Assembly (NCBI GenBank): GCA_028821515.1
Contig: JAPPGA010000058.1
Span: 62,001 to 126,000 of the forward strand
Origin: Gammaproteobacteria bacterium
Lineage (GTDB): Bacteria > Pseudomonadota > Gammaproteobacteria > Pseudomonadales > Azotimanducaceae
Direction: 5' to 3'
Length of the DNA: 64,000 bases
The notes under the pieces were generated by a model. The model was given only the letters and a program-made list of their open reading frames with translations. It searched no databases and was not told the origin of the DNA. Below are positions 17,540 through 25,012 of this stretch, in pieces. Positions within the stretch are counted from its first letter, which is position 1, and every line of letters begins with the position of its first letter. The translations under genes and the position numbers were made by a program.

Positions 17540-19011
17540 AAAGGTCCAAAAGGAAGCTCGAGGTGACCGACGGGACCAAGCTTGTGGTGTGCGCTACCTC
17601 CGAGGACGCAGTCAATCGGCTCGCCGAACTGTACCGGTCATCCATCGATCTGATTCACGAACAATACCAAGCCTATTTGAAAGGCGACGAACCTAGCGAT
17701 GTCTCAAAGTCGGGTGTCTACCCATTGATCGCCGTCGAAATCCCGCCCGAACAGGCCATACATACAGGACGTCTGTCGCTGGGCAGCATTGCCAGCACCA
17801 ACCAACACGCGACGACCATCACGCAACCAGAGCTGTTCAGGGACTATCTGATGGGCCAACTGGAGGCCATTCGGGCGCAGTTCGACGCGAAGATACGCGT
17901 GGGCCGCTCGACCGAAGCAATCCCCTTGCAGTTTGCGCTCGAACCCTACCTGACCGCCGACGGGGACCGGCCTCCGAGCGACATACAGCACCATTTCCAC
18001 ACCCCCAACCTCATGGAAATGAACGACGAGATCGCGGACGGGGGCAGAATCCTGCGTCGCGATGGACCGTTTCCGCTAACGCTGTTCACCGCCGCGCGTA
18101 CCGATCACTCGCTCTACAGGCTTCAGCACTACACCGCCACCAGCCCTCGGCACTTTCAGAAGTTCGTCCTTTTCACGAACTACCAACGCTACGTCGACGA
18201 GTTCGTCGAGCATGCGCGCCTCGAATTGCAGGCGGGCCGAGCCTTGGCCCTGGTCGAGCCCGGCGACCGCATCACGCAAAGCATGGGCGCTCGAAACACC
18301 CGCTCCGCGACGTCCCCAATGCCCCAGATGCCCGCCTATCACCTCGTTCGACCGGGAAACATGGGCGACACGCTGGTAAACATCGGCATCGGCCCGTCCA
18401 ACGCGAAAACCATCACTGACCACATTGCAGTACTAAGACCGTATTCCTGGCTAATGATCGGACATTGCGGTGCCCTGCGACGAACGCAGCAACTGGGCGA
18501 CTACGTCCTGGCACATGCGTATCTCCGCGACGACGCCGTACTCGACGAGGCGTTGCCCACGTCGATTCCGCTTCCCACGATCGCCGAGGTCCAGCTCGCG
18601 TTGACGGAGGCGGTCAGACAGGAAACGGGTTGCACGGAGAACGAACTCAAGACCTTTCTGAGGACCGGTACCGTTGTCACGACCGGAGACAGAAACTGGG
18701 AACTGTCTTTCGAGCGCATCGCCGAAAGACTGAACAAATCCAGGGCGATCGCGATTGACATGGAATCAGCAACAATCGCCGCCAACGGTTACCGGTACCG
18801 CGTTCCCTACGGCACCCTGCTTTGCTCGTCGGACAAGCCCCTCCACGGCGAGCCAAAGCTACCCGGCATGGCAAGTTCCTTCTACCAGGACCGTATTGGC
18901 CAGCATCTCGCAATCGCCCTGCGAGCCAACACAATTCTCCGGGAAGAAGCCGAGAAGGGAACGCTCCGCTCAAGAAAGCTCAGGAGCTTCGATGAACCCC
19001 TGTTCCAATGA
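17536..19011 (+). CDS. amn: AMP nucleosidase
   Basis: Hydrolyses AMP to adenine and ribose 5-phosphate. The 491 aa length and sequence match the enterobacterial enzyme along its whole extent: N-terminal AMP nucleosidase domain (SLYRLQHYTATSPRHFQ, FVLFTNYQRYVDEF) and C-terminal purine nucleoside phosphorylase-fold domain (NIGIGPSNAKTITDH, WLMIGHCGALR, DMESATIAANGYRYRVPYG, SDKPLHGE). GTG at 17536 is read from the overlapping fecR stop (GTGA). Being the third gene of a FecI-FecR operon is unusual. Adenine from this reaction can feed the adenine deaminase encoded 3 kb downstream. Confidence 0.95.
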   Translation: MKRSKRKLEVTDGTKLVVCATSEDAVNRLAELYRSSIDLIHEQYQAYLKGDEPSDVSKSGVYPLIAVEIPPEQAIHTGRLSLGSIASTNQHATTITQPELFRDYLMGQLEAIRAQFDAKIRVGRSTEAIPLQFALEPYLTADGDRPPSDIQHHFHTPNLMEMNDEIADGGRILRRDGPFPLTLFTAARTDHSLYRLQHYTATSPRHFQKFVLFTNYQRYVDEFVEHARLELQAGRALALVEPGDRITQSMGARNTRSATSPMPQMPAYHLVRPGNMGDTLVNIGIGPSNAKTITDHIAVLRPYSWLMIGHCGALRRTQQLGDYVLAHAYLRDDAVLDEALPTSIPLPTIAEVQLALTEAVRQETGCTENELKTFLRTGTVVTTGDRNWELSFERIAERLNKSRAIAIDMESATIAANGYRYRVPYGTLLCSSDKPLHGEPKLPGMASSFYQDRIGQHLAIALRANTILREEAEKGTLRSRKLRSFDEPLFQ

Positions 19012-19084
19012 ACTGGCAGACCTGCGAGCAGCTGCGGGCGACGGTGCTGCATTCTGCGCGGATACCAAGGCAACTCCCGCTCTG

Positions 19085-19113
19085 TTGACTCCGTGAGTTA
19101 AACGTTTCACTAT
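19085..19113 (+). promoter_or_regulatory. Predicted sigma-70 promoter of the purine operon
   Basis: TTGACT at 19085-19090 and CACTAT at 19108-19113 are separated by 17 bases. The operator palindrome occupies the spacer and the first half of the -10 element, a geometry expected for direct repression. The leader to the TTG start of the nucleoside hydrolase is then about 25 bases. The -10 matches consensus at only three of six positions. Confidence 0.6.
19097..19110. promoter_or_regulatory. LacI-type operator, purine operon (site A)
   Basis: GTTAAACGTTTCAC is a 14-base palindrome with one mismatch pair around a central CG, the usual LacI/GalR-family operator form (core AAACGTTT, as in PurR sites). 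The first 13 bases are identical to the site upstream of the TonB receptor at 34912. It lies between the predicted -35 and -10 boxes of the purine operon. The likely ligand is the LacI-family protein encoded at 32476-33519. Confidence 0.75.
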
Positions 19114-19143
19114 CTGCGCCCGAGACACCAAATGTGAGGCACC

Positions 19144-20190
19144 TTGACCGACATCAACCGCATCACCGGAGAAACGGTTCTTCTGGACTCCGATTTCCAC
19201 ACCCTCGCGGACGACCACGAGGCCCTGGCGATGGTCGCATGGGGCCATCGGCGGGGGAATGTCCGACTGGCGGGGATCACAGTAGTTACTGGGAATACCT
19301 GGGCGCGCATATCTGCCACCGAGGCCAGGCACGCATTGGGGGTGCTCGGCCTTAGCGATGAAGTAGTCGTTAGGGAGGGCGCCAGTCAGCCCCTGCTTCA
19401 TCGCCAGTCAGATTTCGAGCACCGTTCCCAAATGCATGGCGCCGCGTACGGCGGTGCGTGGGACCCATCACCCGTTTTCCCCCATGAGGGACATACCCTG
19501 ACCGGTGATGCGCGCAGCGAAGGTTGCAACCACCACGCGGTCACCTTCCTTTCCGATTTCGTGCTCCGGAACGAAACACCTGTCACGGTTGTGGCGATCG
19601 GCCCCCTGACCAACGTCGCTCTGGCCCTCCGACTGTGTCCGGAGATCGCGCAGAACATCGGTCGGGTGGTGTGCATGGGCGGCGCGTTCTATGTCCCGGG
19701 CAACGTCACGCCGTCAGCGGAATTCAACTGGTGGTTCGATGCCGAGGCCGCGCGGATAGTGCTTGAGTCGGACCTGAAACTCGATATCGTCCCGCTCGAT
19801 GCGACCGAAGGCCTTGTTTTCGACGCGACCAGGTACGGGCACTGGTCGGACCGTTTCGGATCACACCCTTTTTTTCGAAGCTATCACCACAGCAAATTTT
19901 CCCGAGTCCTGCGGGACAATCCAGAGTTCGAACTGCCCGTCTGGGATGCCGTAACGACCGCATATCTGTTGGATCCCGATATCGCGACCGTCGCAGAAGA
20001 TCTCTGGGCGACGGTCGACTGCGTCGAAGGACCGAGCTATGGGCGGGTCGTCTTTTATCGCAATGCTCACGACTTCAACCTCCCCGATCCTGAACGGCCA
20101 CCGGCCAGAGTGATTCTCCAGATCGACGTCGAACGCTTCTGGGATCTCTACGAGACGTCGGTGTTCGATTCGTTAGCCGTGGTCGGTTGA
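19144..20190 (+). CDS. Inosine/uridine-preferring-type nucleoside hydrolase, divergent
   Basis: Nucleoside hydrolase (IUNH fold, 348 aa) expected to split nucleosides into base and ribose. The N-terminal calcium motif, normally DTDxGxDD, reads LLDSDFHTLADDHEAL: the aspartates are kept but with a longer spacing. VVAIGPLTNVALALR, VVCMGGAFYVPGNVTP and AEFNWWFDAEAA are family blocks. The C-terminal His-Asp pair reads PVWDAVT, with Trp in place of His. The start is TTG at 19144 with GAGG seven bases upstream. First gene of the purine operon. Substrate preference cannot be predicted because of the altered active-site residues. Confidence 0.85.
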   Translation: MTDINRITGETVLLDSDFHTLADDHEALAMVAWGHRRGNVRLAGITVVTGNTWARISATEARHALGVLGLSDEVVVREGASQPLLHRQSDFEHRSQMHGAAYGGAWDPSPVFPHEGHTLTGDARSEGCNHHAVTFLSDFVLRNETPVTVVAIGPLTNVALALRLCPEIAQNIGRVVCMGGAFYVPGNVTPSAEFNWWFDAEAARIVLESDLKLDIVPLDATEGLVFDATRYGHWSDRFGSHPFFRSYHHSKFSRVLRDNPEFELPVWDAVTTAYLLDPDIATVAEDLWATVDCVEGPSYGRVVFYRNAHDFNLPDPERPPARVILQIDVERFWDLYETSVFDSLAVVG

Positions 20191-20197
20191 TTCGAAC

Positions 20198-21436
20198 ATG
20201 TATCCCGTTCTTCAAGCCGTCTTGGGAATCCTCGTTTTTGCTGGGCTGGCGTTCGCCTGTTCCCGAAGCCGGCAGTTCGTGCGATGGCGATTCGTCGGCT
20301 TGGCCGTAGCGACTCAGTTCGCAGTCGCCGCCCTGTTTCTGCATGTTGGCGTGGCCAAGGCCCTGCTCTCGGGACTCACTCATGTCGCCAAGCTGCTCGA
20401 GGATTCGACCAGGCAGGCAACAAGTTTCGTCTTCGGATACGTGGGCGGCGCGGAAGCGCCGTTCGAGATTGGCGTGGGAGCCTCCACTTTCGTGTTCGCG
20501 TTTCAGGTCCTGCCGATTATCATCGTCGTCGGCGCGCTGTCCGCCCTGCTCTGGCACTGGCGCATATTGAATGCCGTAATCGCGCCGGTTGCATGGATCG
20601 TACGGCGAACGCTCGGGGTCAGCGGACCGGTCGGATTCGTGGCGGTGGCGAACGCCTTCCTGAGCATGCTTGAAGGGCCCATGCTCATCAAACCTTATCT
20701 CGCCCGGTTGAAAGAGCACGAGCTCTTTGCCGTGATGACGGTCGGTCTCTCGACCGTGGCGGGCGGCACGCTCATCGTAATATCGAGCATTCTCGCGGTC
20801 GACGAACAGGCGTTCGGCCACGTGGTCACGGCGACGCTAATGAACGTGTTCGGCGCCATCGCTATCTCGCACCTCATGTTTCCCGGAGACTCTGCCGACT
20901 CTGCCGACCGGGTGGTGGTGACAACGCCGCATCGGAGTTCGATGGACGCCCTGGTGGCTGGAACGGCAGACGGTGGCAGGGTATTCCTGAATGTCGTTGC
21001 CCTGTTGATCGTGTTCATGTCGCTGATGGCCCTGATCAATAGCGGCCTCGGCCTGCTGCATTCCGGCCTGTCGCTCGAACAGGTACTTGCCTGGCCGGCG
21101 GCTCCGTTCGTTTGGCTGATGGGCATGCCCTTGGAGGAGGTATTGCAGGCTGGGGGCATTCTCGGGACTAAGGTCGCGATCAACGAAATAGTTGCGTATT
21201 CGCTGTTGGCGGAGAGCTATTCGAGTTTGTCGCCGCCGACCGCGTTCACGCTCACCTTCGCACTGTGCGGGTTCGGAAACGTCGGAAGCCTCGGGATCCT
21301 TATCGGAGGACTGACCGCCATGGCGCCGGAGCGACGTGCGGACATATTGCGATGGAGTCCCCTGGCACTCTGCGCGGCGCTGTTGGCCAACGGTCTGACG
21401 GCTTCGATCGCGTTTATCGTCAGCGGCCACTACTGA
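20198..21436 (+). CDS. Concentrative nucleoside transporter (NupC/CNT family)
   Basis: Inner-membrane nucleoside:cation symporter of 412 aa with the CNT arrangement: N-terminal helices, a gate domain (FQVLPIIIVVGALSALLWHW) and C-terminal core motifs GTKVAINEIVAYSLLA and ALCGFGNVGSLGILIGGL, which correspond to the nucleoside- and sodium-binding regions of the family. It starts eight bases after the nucleoside hydrolase stop. In the operon it supplies intact nucleosides to the hydrolase and to the adenosine-kinase-like enzyme encoded at 33.7 kb. Confidence 0.93.
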   Translation: MYPVLQAVLGILVFAGLAFACSRSRQFVRWRFVGLAVATQFAVAALFLHVGVAKALLSGLTHVAKLLEDSTRQATSFVFGYVGGAEAPFEIGVGASTFVFAFQVLPIIIVVGALSALLWHWRILNAVIAPVAWIVRRTLGVSGPVGFVAVANAFLSMLEGPMLIKPYLARLKEHELFAVMTVGLSTVAGGTLIVISSILAVDEQAFGHVVTATLMNVFGAIAISHLMFPGDSADSADRVVVTTPHRSSMDALVAGTADGGRVFLNVVALLIVFMSLMALINSGLGLLHSGLSLEQVLAWPAAPFVWLMGMPLEEVLQAGGILGTKVAINEIVAYSLLAESYSSLSPPTAFTLTFALCGFGNVGSLGILIGGLTAMAPERRADILRWSPLALCAALLANGLTASIAFIVSGHY

Positions 21437-21448
21437 TTGTTGACTGCC

Positions 21449-22099
21449 ATGTCCGGCCACTCGAAACCTGCATTCGTCACGTTTACCGGTGTCGACGATC
21501 CAGGGACTGTCAACGATCTTCGAGCCTTGAGTGATCGATACCCGATCGAATGGGGGGTTCTCGTCGATCCTGACCGAAACATCCCCCCATTTGCCGATTC
21601 GCCCCTCATCCGATGTCTGCGACACGCCGGCATCCGCCTGTCCGCCCACCTTTGCGGCACGCTGGCGGCCGCAGTGGTCAAGGGCCGGCCGCCCCAATTC
21701 GAGGTGGCCGGGTTCTCGCGAGTCCAGATCAATCACGGGCTTGGGACGGCCACTGCAGCGATGATCGATCGGGTTGGCCGGTACGCTGCCTGCCACGGTC
21801 TACGGGCGGCGCTTCAGTGCAGCGGGGCGTTTCCGCTCGACGGGCGTGTCGACTGGCTGTACGACATCTCGTTCGGAACAGGCGTACAACCCGGATGGTT
21901 CCCGCCAGTCGACCGCGCCCACCCATTCTGCGGCGTTTCGGGAGGAATCGGTCCTGACAATATCGTCGAACTGCTTTCCTCAAGGCTCTCCATTGCGGCT
22001 GACGTCCCTTTCTGGATCGACATGGAGAGTGGCGTGCGCACCGATGGCAAATTGGATCTCGACAAGTGTGCGGCCGTGTGCGCCGCGATTTACGGATGA
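21449..22099 (+). CDS. TrpF-like TIM-barrel protein of unknown function
   Basis: Protein of 216 aa from the ATG at 21449, 13 bases after nupC. The C-terminal part resembles phosphoribosylanthranilate isomerase: FCGVSGGIGPDNIVELLSS occupies the phosphate-binding loop position and IDMESGVRTDGKLDLDK the final loop (compare DVSSGVE...KD in TrpF). The catalytic Cys/Asp of TrpF at the barrel start cannot be recognised (FVTFTGVDD is there instead), and there is no trp context. Its place inside a purine catabolic operon suggests a sugar-phosphate or purine-related substrate. No function is assigned. Confidence 0.6.
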   Translation: MSGHSKPAFVTFTGVDDPGTVNDLRALSDRYPIEWGVLVDPDRNIPPFADSPLIRCLRHAGIRLSAHLCGTLAAAVVKGRPPQFEVAGFSRVQINHGLGTATAAMIDRVGRYAACHGLRAALQCSGAFPLDGRVDWLYDISFGTGVQPGWFPPVDRAHPFCGVSGGIGPDNIVELLSSRLSIAADVPFWIDMESGVRTDGKLDLDKCAAVCAAIYG

Positions 22100-22126
22100 T
22101 CGCCGGTTCGGATCAGGAGTCCATCC

Positions 22127-23101
22127 ATGACTGACTACCGCGCTATCGTTCAGGAACTTCCCAAGGCCGAACTCCACATTCATATCGAAGGTTCGCTGGA
22201 ACCCGACATGATGTTCGACCTGGCGCAACGCAACCGGGTGTCGTTGCCCTACGACAATGTCGAAGCAGTCCGGCAGGCTTACGATTTCACTTGTCTGGAG
22301 GATTTCCTGGGCCTGTACTACGCAGGGATGCAGGTGCTGCGGGAAGAGTCGGATTTCCACGATCTCGCCGACGCCTACTTTCGGCGCGCCGAAGCCGACC
22401 ACGTGACGCACATCGAGTACTTCTTCGACCCTCAGGCCCACCTGGACCGGGGAGTGCCCATCGGCACGATCATGGGTGGACTCATGCGGGCCACGCGGGA
22501 GGCCCGCGAGCGGGGCATCGAGGTCTCGATCATTCTCTGTTTCCTGCGCCATCTCACCGAACGCGAGGCTTTCCAGGCGCTCGAAAAAACGGCCGAGTAT
22601 CACACCGAGTTCATTGCCGTGGGGCTCGACTCCAGCGAAGTGGGAAATCCGCCCTCGAAGTTCGAACGGGTCTTCGCGGCCGCCCGCGACCTGGGATTCA
22701 AGCTTGTGGCTCACGCAGGTGAAGAAGGACCGCCGGAGTACGTGTGGGAGGCCTTGGACGTACTCGGCGTCGACCGCATCGACCACGGGAACCGCGCCCT
22801 CGAAGACGACGCACTGGTTGCACGGCTGCGCAGGGATCAAGTGCCGCTGACCGTCTGCCCGCTCTCCAACCTGAAGCTGGCCGTCGTTGACTCATTGTCC
22901 GCCCACCCAATCAAGCGAATGCTTGATCACGGGCTGCTCGCCACGGTCAACTCGGACGATCCGGCTTATTTCGGCGGTTACGTCAACGACAATTATGTGC
23001 GAACCGCGCGGGCACTCGATCTCACCGAGACCGAACTGGCTATATTGGCGGAGAACTCCTTTGCTGCTGCTTTTCTAGGTGACGCCACGGCGGGGAGATG
23101 A
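22127..23101 (+). CDS. Adenine deaminase (adenosine-deaminase-like family)
   Basis: Zinc enzyme converting adenine to hypoxanthine and ammonia. The 324 aa sequence follows the bacterial adenine deaminase subgroup rather than true adenosine deaminase: ELHIHIEGSLEPDMMFDLA (zinc His17, His19), HIEYFFDPQAHLDRGVP, VGLDSSEVGNPPSKFERVF, HAGEEGPPEYVWEALD and TVNSDDPAYFGGYV are the hallmark blocks. The zinc and catalytic residues (HAGEE, SDDP) are intact. This assignment suits the neighbouring AMP nucleosidase, which makes adenine, and the xanthine dehydrogenase, which uses hypoxanthine. The stop overlaps the next start as ATGA. Confidence 0.92.
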   Translation: MTDYRAIVQELPKAELHIHIEGSLEPDMMFDLAQRNRVSLPYDNVEAVRQAYDFTCLEDFLGLYYAGMQVLREESDFHDLADAYFRRAEADHVTHIEYFFDPQAHLDRGVPIGTIMGGLMRATREARERGIEVSIILCFLRHLTEREAFQALEKTAEYHTEFIAVGLDSSEVGNPPSKFERVFAAARDLGFKLVAHAGEEGPPEYVWEALDVLGVDRIDHGNRALEDDALVARLRRDQVPLTVCPLSNLKLAVVDSLSAHPIKRMLDHGLLATVNSDDPAYFGGYVNDNYVRTARALDLTETELAILAENSFAAAFLGDATAGR

Positions 23102-23454
23102 ACCGAGTGGGCAGCCTTTCGACACATGTTCTGGACACGGCGGACGGGAAACCCGCCGCCGGGGTCCGGTACAGCCTGCATCGCCTGGACGACAAACGAA
23201 TGCTGGTCTGCACGGGAATCACCAACGATCAGGGCCGTACTGATGTTCCATTGCTGTCCGAAAGCGACTTCCTGGTCGGAGCTTACGAGCTGACATTCGC
23301 TGTCGGTGAGTATTTCGGGAAGGACACAGCCGATGCTCTCGATACACGCTTTCTCGACGAGATAGTCATTCGCTTTCATCTCGGCGCCGACGAGCACTAC
23401 CACGTCCCGCTGCTGGTATCGCCGTGGAGCTATACGACGTATCGAGGCAGCTAG
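23098..23454 (+). CDS. hiuH: 5-hydroxyisourate hydrolase
   Basis: Transthyretin-like hydrolase of 118 aa that opens 5-hydroxyisourate, the product of urate hydroxylation, to OHCU. The N-terminal LSTHVLDTADGKPAAG places the catalytic His at residue 10, and the C-terminus ends in the diagnostic YRGS tetrapeptide. It overlaps adenine deaminase by four bases and precedes xdhA by 22. The later gene uraD completes the conversion to S-allantoin. Confidence 0.95.
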   Translation: MNRVGSLSTHVLDTADGKPAAGVRYSLHRLDDKRMLVCTGITNDQGRTDVPLLSESDFLVGAYELTFAVGEYFGKDTADALDTRFLDEIVIRFHLGADEHYHVPLLVSPWSYTTYRGS

Positions 23455-23476
23455 TGATCCACTGCCGAGACTAGAC

Positions 23477-25012
23477 ATGACCGTTGATGCGAACAGCTTG
23501 ACGAGTGAAACGGATTCGGCGCCGACTTCCGACGCGATTCGCTTTATTCTCGATGGCGAGACGTTCGAACTGGAGCGGGCAGATCCCACACGTACCGTCC
23601 TCGAGTTTCTCCGAGAGGATCTCGGCCGGACCGGCACCAAGGAGGGATGCGCGGAGGGCGACTGCGGGGCCTGTACGGTCGTCGTGGGAGAGGTTGATCA
23701 CACGGGTGAGGATCTTGACCTGAGAGCCGTCAATGCCTGCATCCAGTTCCTCCCCACACTGGACGGAAAGGAGCTCTTCACGGTCGAGAGCCTGACCGCG
23801 AACCGTGACGGGCTGCATCCCGTGCAGCGGGCGATGGTCGATTGCCACGGTTCCCAATGTGGCTTCTGCACACCCGGTTTCGTGATGTCGCTGTTCGCTC
23901 TCTACAAGACCAATCCGTCTCCCACGCGCATGGACATCGATGACGCGCTCGCCGGCAACCTGTGCCGCTGCACAGGCTACAGGCCCATCGTCGCGGCCGC
24001 GCGATCCATGTATGCCAACGCGAGAAATTCGGATGACTGGTTGACAAGCCCGCACGGCGCCGACCTTCGACCCGCCGAGCGAATACGACAGCATCTGTCC
24101 ATCTCCCGCGAATCCGCGCTAGAGATCGTCCATGGTGAGCGCCGTTTCCTTGCGCCAATCGACGCGGCGGAACTCGCGCACGCGCTGGCGCGGCAACCAG
24201 AGGCGACCATTCTCGCCGGGGGTACCGACATCGGTCTATGGGTCACCAAGCAATACAGGCAGTTGCACCGCATCGTCTACACCGGCCGCGTCCGGGAACT
24301 ACGGCAGCTTGACATCTCCCCGACGCACATCGAGATCGGTGCCGCCGTACCCCTGGCCGATGCGGCCAGGGTCATGGTCGAGCGGTACCCTGGGCTCGAG
24401 GAGTTGTTCAGGCGATTCGCATCGCCGCCCATACGCAACATCGCGACGATGGGAGGCAACATCGCGAACGGCTCGCCGATCGGCGACAGCATGCCGGCGC
24501 TGATGGTGGCCGGAACAACACTGCTGTTGCAGTCCATCCGCGGCATCCGCGAGGTTGCCCTCGACAGGTTCTACGCCGGTTACCAGCAAAAGGACCTGCA
24601 ACCCGGCGAGTTCATCCGAACCATCCGCATCCCGTTGCCCGACGCGGATGCAATACTGCGAAGTCACAAGCTGTCCAAGCGTTTCGACCAGGATATCTCT
24701 GCCGTCTGCACCGCCTATCGGCTGCAACTTGACGGAGACCGTGTGCGCGAGTTCCGCATGGCCTGCGGCGGCCTGGCGGGGACGGTCAAGCGAGCTGCGC
24801 ACTGCGAAAGAGCGGTCATCGGTCATCGTTGGGACCGAACGACCGTCGACCAGGCAGCGGCCGCGCTGGCAGATGACTTTTCACCCATCACCGATATGCG
24901 CGGCACGGCCGACTATCGACTGCGCGGGGCACAGAACCTCCTGGTCCGCTTTTTCCTGGAAACTCGCGGCGAAGTCGCACAGACGGTCTATGGCTATGGA
25001 CGTCGCGGCTAA
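23477..25012 (+). CDS. xdhA: Xanthine dehydrogenase small subunit (2Fe-2S/FAD)
   Basis: Electron-transfer subunit, 511 aa. The N-terminal ferredoxin-type cluster ligands are in EGCAEGDCGACTVV (Cys58, Cys63, Cys66). The second cluster lies in SQCGFCTPGF and GNLCRCTGYRP. The FAD domain follows from about residue 215 (ILAGGTDIGLW, then MGGNIANGSPIGDSMPALM), with the CO-dehydrogenase flavoprotein C-terminal domain last. It passes electrons from the molybdenum subunit to NAD+. The xdhB start lies inside its last 23 bases. Confidence 0.96.
   Translation: MTVDANSLTSETDSAPTSDAIRFILDGETFELERADPTRTVLEFLREDLGRTGTKEGCAEGDCGACTVVVGEVDHTGEDLDLRAVNACIQFLPTLDGKELFTVESLTANRDGLHPVQRAMVDCHGSQCGFCTPGFVMSLFALYKTNPSPTRMDIDDALAGNLCRCTGYRPIVAAARSMYANARNSDDWLTSPHGADLRPAERIRQHLSISRESALEIVHGERRFLAPIDAAELAHALARQPEATILAGGTDIGLWVTKQYRQLHRIVYTGRVRELRQLDISPTHIEIGAAVPLADAARVMVERYPGLEELFRRFASPPIRNIATMGGNIANGSPIGDSMPALMVAGTTLLLQSIRGIREVALDRFYAGYQQKDLQPGEFIRTIRIPLPDADAILRSHKLSKRFDQDISAVCTAYRLQLDGDRVREFRMACGGLAGTVKRAAHCERAVIGHRWDRTTVDQAAAALADDFSPITDMRGTADYRLRGAQNLLVRFFLETRGEVAQTVYGYGRRG

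Noticed and set aside
22127-23101. Annotation as adenosine deaminase
   Set aside because: The FFDPQ...DRGVP, VGLDSSEVGNPPSKF and NSDDPAYFGGY blocks follow the adenine deaminase subgroup, and the pathway context supplies adenine.
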